Source: Paenibacillus_F chitinolyticus_A (lineage in GTDB: Bacteria; Bacillota; Bacilli; Paenibacillales; NBRC-103111). Taken from it: a stretch of 64,000 bases of DNA. A program made the translations under genes and the position numbers. The notes below the pieces were generated by a model. The model did not search any database and was not told where the DNA came from. It saw only the letters and a list, made by a program, of their open reading frames with translations. Positions 60,638 to 64,000 of this stretch are shown here, one piece after another. Positions within the stretch are counted from its first letter, which is position 1, and every line of letters begins with the position of its first letter. The stretch is from contig NZ_CP173427.1 in NCBI RefSeq assembly GCF_045038035.1, positions 1,488,001 to 1,552,000 on the forward strand, read 5' to 3'.

Positions 60638-61246
60638 ATGATGTTTCAAGATTTGAGCGACTCTGAACAATCGAAGGTCAAAGAAGTAATCCAGCGACTC
60701 ATGGAGGTTAACCTTCTGATCAAAGACAAGGACCGGGAGTTGTATGCGACAATTCGTCGCTACCGTACCGCGTTGGAGGGCTATTATCGATTCCTTGGTT
60801 GGGAACTTGTCGTGGACGAGCGGCATGAATGCGTCTATCTGCATATTCCCGATGGCCGTCTTCGCCGTAGGCTTGACCGGGAACAGACACTATGGCTGCT
60901 GGTGCTGCGCTTACTATATGAGGAGAAGAGGCAAGGCCTATCGCTGGCGGATTATCCTATGATTACCCTTTATGAAATTCGCAGCAAGTACGAGACGTTC
61001 CGGCTGGAATGGGTAAACCGTACCGCATTGGACAGGCTGGTTAGATTGTGTGTACAGGCCCAATTGATTGAACCGCTGGATTCCGACATTCGTTCCGATG
61101 ATGCCCGGTTCAAGCTGTTCCATACTTGGATCTATATGATTCAGACGGATGAGATGCAGTCGTTACTTGATAAGCTAGAATTGTACCTGACGAACGCGGA
61201 GGGAGGATTGCTGGATGAAATGGATGAAGCGGCTGCGTCTGATTAA
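60638..61246 (+). CDS. jetB: Wadjet anti-plasmid system protein JetB
   Basis: 202 residues, DUF4194-type. KITE-like winged-helix subunit that bridges JetA and the SMC heads. Blocks: QRLMEVNLLIKDKDRELYA, GYYRFLGWELVVDERHECV and LDREQTLWLLVLRLLYEEK. GGGGAGG is 10 bases before ATG 60638. The end of the gene overlaps the jetC start by 30 bases. Confidence 0.9.
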   Translation: MMFQDLSDSEQSKVKEVIQRLMEVNLLIKDKDRELYATIRRYRTALEGYYRFLGWELVVDERHECVYLHIPDGRLRRRLDREQTLWLLVLRLLYEEKRQGLSLADYPMITLYEIRSKYETFRLEWVNRTALDRLVRLCVQAQLIEPLDSDIRSDDARFKLFHTWIYMIQTDEMQSLLDKLELYLTNAEGGLLDEMDEAAASD

Positions 61247-64000
61247 CTGGCATTATTTCAAGGACGAGGAGCTGGAATTCGGAAAACAGACGTTGATCAC
61301 TGGACAGAACGCCGCGGGAAAATCGACGATTATTGACGCGCTGCAGGTGCTTTTCGTTGCTGATCATCGAATGATCAAGTTCAATGCGGCTGCACACGAT
61401 GACGCCAAACGCAGCTTTATCAATTATCTTAGGGGAAAAATCGGCAGCGACGAGCGCTCCTTTTTGAGGGACGGCGATTTTACGACTTATATTGCAGCTG
61501 AATTCCGGGACGAGGACCGTAAGGAATGGTTCGTTGTCGGGGTAGCGATTGATGTATACCGAGGAAGCACGACCGGGGAAGAAGAGTATTTCATTTTGTC
61601 AGATCGGCGGTTGGATGATTTGCAGTTTGTCAAATCCAACGGCCAGCTGCTTAATCGAGACGAATTCCGCAAGCGCTACGGTGGGGAAAGCGTCAGGGTC
61701 AGCGGGCTCTCCGGAAAAAAGGCTTTGTTTGAAAGGAACAAGACCAACTATCAGAAAGCCTTACTCGCCCGGATGGGACAGCTTCATGATCGGTTTTTCA
61801 CAATATTCACCAAAGCGCTCTCGTTCAAGCCGATCCAGAATATCCGTGCTTTTGTCAACGATTATATACTCGACCGAAAAGAGCTGCAGTTGGATTTGAT
61901 GCGGCAAAATTTCGAGATCCACGAACGGTATCGCCAGGAGCTGGAGCATCTTCAGGAGAAGAAGCTGCACCTGCAATCCATACGTGAGTGTTATGCCCAG
62001 TATGCCAAATACAAGGAGACTGCCATTGAGCAGGATTATGTGATCCGGCGCTTGAAAGCGGATTACGAGAGTGAGAATCTGGAGCAGACCGAACGGGACA
62101 ATGTCCGGCTGGAAGAAGAGCTGCGACAGCTTGCGGATGATATTGACCTTGCCGCCCGGTTGCAGGCGGAAGCCCGGGACAAGCAGCAGGATGCTTACCA
62201 GCGCTGGCAGAACCATGCTGCGGAGAAGCGCAAGAAAGAGCTGCACGAGGACATTGCCCGGCTCACCGCTCAACAGAGCGAGGGAGAGAGGCTCTTGCTC
62301 ACGTATCGGAGACAAATTGAACGGGAGCTTCAGCTATTGGCGAACTTGTACGATTGGCCGGACAATCCGTACTGGACATGGAAGCCTGGAGAGAGGGAGA
62401 CGCTTCGCAGTTATCAGGAGAGCCTGGCGCGTCTTGACGCTGTGGCACGTTGCGGAATCATTGAAGTCCATGAGGAAGAAGAGTGGACACGGGATCTGGC
62501 TGAGATTGGAGAAGGTCTAACGGCGTGGCGTGACAGGATGCTCGTTCAACATAACCAGTTGCAGGAAAAGCTGGGTGAAACGGACGCTCGAATCGAAGAG
62601 TTAAGAACGATCATTCGTGATCTGGAGCAGCAGAAGCGCAGCTATGCCGAACCGGTGCGCCAGTTGAAGGGCATCTTGGAGGAACGGCTGCGGGGCCGCT
62701 CGGCGGTTTGGGTGTTTTGCGAGCACATGGAGCTCAAGGAAGAGCTTTGGCGTAATGCGGTGGAAGGGTATTTGAACACCCAGCACTTCGATCTGTTGGT
62801 TGAACCGGAATGTTTCGCAGAGGCATTGTCTATTTATGAAAGGGAGAAGCGAACCTATCGGCTGGAAGGCGTCGGTCTCGTCGATACGGAGAAGGAGAAG
62901 CGGTATTTGGGAACGGCCGTAATCGGTTCCCTGGCACTCGAGCTGCAGGCGGAGCATCCCGTAATCCAGGCGCACGTCGAGCATTTGCTGGGCAAGGTGA
63001 TGAAGGCTGCAAACGAGCAGGAACTGCGACACCATCGTACAGCGGTGACCCAATCATGCATGGTTTACAACAACCTGGTAGCCCGGCAGATGCGCAAGGA
63101 GCAATACGAGGTTCCGTTCATAGGCGCCAAAGCGATCGCCCGCCAGTTGGAAATCCGCCGCTCCGAGCTGGTGTCTGCCCAGGACGAACGGCGCATGCTG
63201 TATGCTTGGGGTGAACACCTTTCCGAATGGATCGGCAAATTGAAGGAAACGGGCTGTACCAAGCTTGCCGACCATCTTGGCCTGATGCGGCATATCCACG
63301 AATGCTCGGAAATGCTGTTGCAGAAGACAGAGGAACTGAATGGTCTCGATTTCAGCGAAGCGGAGCGGCTGCAGGCGGAGTATGAGCAGTGGAAGAAGGA
63401 TGAACAGAAGTGGCAACAAAAATGGGGATCCTTACTCCAAAAGCAAACGGAAACCGAATCGAAAAAGTCCGAAGCGGAAGGAAAGCTGCACTTGCTTCGG
63501 ATTAAGGTGCAAGAGTACGAAGCCGCAGGGTGGAATTGGATCAATGAGCACGGCAGCGAGCGGGAAGCGGGAGCGATGCAAAGATACGAAGAAGCATGCA
63601 ATTCGTCCGCCTCCACTTGGCAGAAAATCCAAAATTGGGAAGGCAGCTGGAAGGGTCAGCAGACACTGCGCGACAGCCAGTTCAACAAGCTGCAATTAAT
63701 GCGGCAAAAATATAATATCGATCAAAATTTTATCGCCGACATCCAGAAGGTCACGAACGAGGATTACGATCGGCTGCTTGAAACGATCGAACACCTGAAT
63801 ATTCCGGAATATCAGGATAAAGTTGCGGCGGCTTTGAAAGAATCGGAAGAGGAGTTCAAGTCCCACTTTATTTTTCGGTTAAGGGAAGCGATCGAGATGG
63901 CCCGTAGGGAGTTTCACGAGCTGAACTATGCGCTGAGGCATTTTCCTTTTTCCGACGACAAGTATCATTTTGAGGTTTCCCCTAGTGAACGTTACAAGCG
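61217..64000 (+). CDS. jetC: Wadjet anti-plasmid system SMC-like ATPase JetC, 5' part
   Basis: Open to the end of the window, 928 residues seen of an expected ~1100. MukB/SbcC-like motor subunit. Walker A GQNAAGKST at 30-38 directly after the family start RLRLINWHYFKDEELEFG. Long coiled-coil arms rich in Glu/Gln/Arg run from about 230 to 440 and again from about 650, separated by a globular hinge-like part (about 490-620) containing AVEGYLNTQHFDLLVEPECF. The ABC signature, Walker B and the jetD gene must lie beyond base 64000. Start ATG 61217 is 8 bases after GGGAGG, inside jetB. Confidence 0.92.

Larger units (their letters stand above)
58914..64000. mobile_element. Putative sigK-intervening (skin-like) element, left part
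   Basis: Inferred left boundary at about 58913, where sigma-K homology stops. The interior seen here is jetA, jetB and part of jetC, with lower GC than the chromosome to the left. No recombinase, phage structural gene or second sigK half is inside the window, so the element's extent and mobility are inference. The other end should carry sigK codons from KKFENTGED and a large serine recombinase. Confidence 0.55.

Noticed and set aside
1..64000. rRNA, tRNA or CRISPR arrays
   Set aside because: None seen by eye: no clover-leaf with terminal CCA, no rRNA-conserved blocks, no regularly spaced repeats.

Overview
The window reads as chromosomal DNA from a spore-forming Gram-positive bacterium of the Paenibacillaceae type. 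Ribosome binding sites are strong AGGAGG/GGGGG sequences, TTG and GTG starts are used, many genes end in hairpin plus T-run terminators, and several products are Bacillales sporulation proteins (Sda, Spo0M, the N-terminal part of sigma-K). YesM/YesN-type two-component systems paired with sugar ABC transporters, and Cu-amine-oxidase-like stalk domains, also fit this family. Most genes are GC-rich. Two parts are visibly more AT-rich: about 27.0-28.1 kb and parts of 57-59 kb.

Layout: 0-4.7 kb is the pyruvate dehydrogenase operon (pdhA 3' end, pdhB, pdhC, pdhD). Next are a membrane diguanylate cyclase with an apparent AUC start (4.9-5.9 kb) and a Ugp-like ABC importer on the minus strand (6.2-9.4 kb). 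A sugar ABC importer with its own YesM/YesN pair and a cytoplasmic GH3 N-acetylhexosaminidase follows (9.8-18.0 kb), which suggests uptake and cleavage of amino-sugar oligosaccharides. Between 18 and 25 kb lie a small unknown gene, sda (too short for usual ORF calling), spo0M, the NAD salvage pair pncA-pncB, an Atg22-like MFS transporter and a sirtuin. From 25 to 32 kb are a secreted phosphodiester-glycosidase-type protein, a broken AAC(6')-like acetyltransferase, a histidine phosphatase, an NADPH dehydrogenase, a cystine-type ABC importer and a deletion remnant of a YvaD/DUF5360-like gene.

32.2-52.6 kb is a long carbohydrate-utilisation locus on the plus strand. It holds two Lpl-type permeases, a second YesN/YesM pair, a binding lipoprotein, an AraC regulator, a 2-hydroxyacid dehydrogenase, a 1028-residue secreted protein with a FIMAH domain, a toroid-fold glycosidase-like protein, a GH3 enzyme, an FAD-dependent oxidoreductase, an epimerase-like protein and a DapA-like aldolase. 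A 36-bp element matching at 31 of 36 positions precedes both the permease operon and the AraC gene. The substrate cannot be read from sequence, but four unusual enzymes in a row suggest an uncharacterised sugar or glycan pathway.

53-58 kb carries sdaAB-sdaAA, an ADP-ribosylglycohydrolase, a proline/threonine-rich envelope protein, an AHSA1-type protein and a secreted stalk-domain protein. The window ends with its most interesting part. At 58.7 kb a sigma-E-type promoter and strong RBS start sigK, but the reading frame leaves the sigma-K sequence after about 66 codons and stops. The next genes are jetA, jetB and jetC of a Wadjet anti-plasmid system, with jetC running off the end. The simplest reading is a skin-like element interrupting sigK that carries a Wadjet system; its other end, recombinase and jetD would lie beyond the window.
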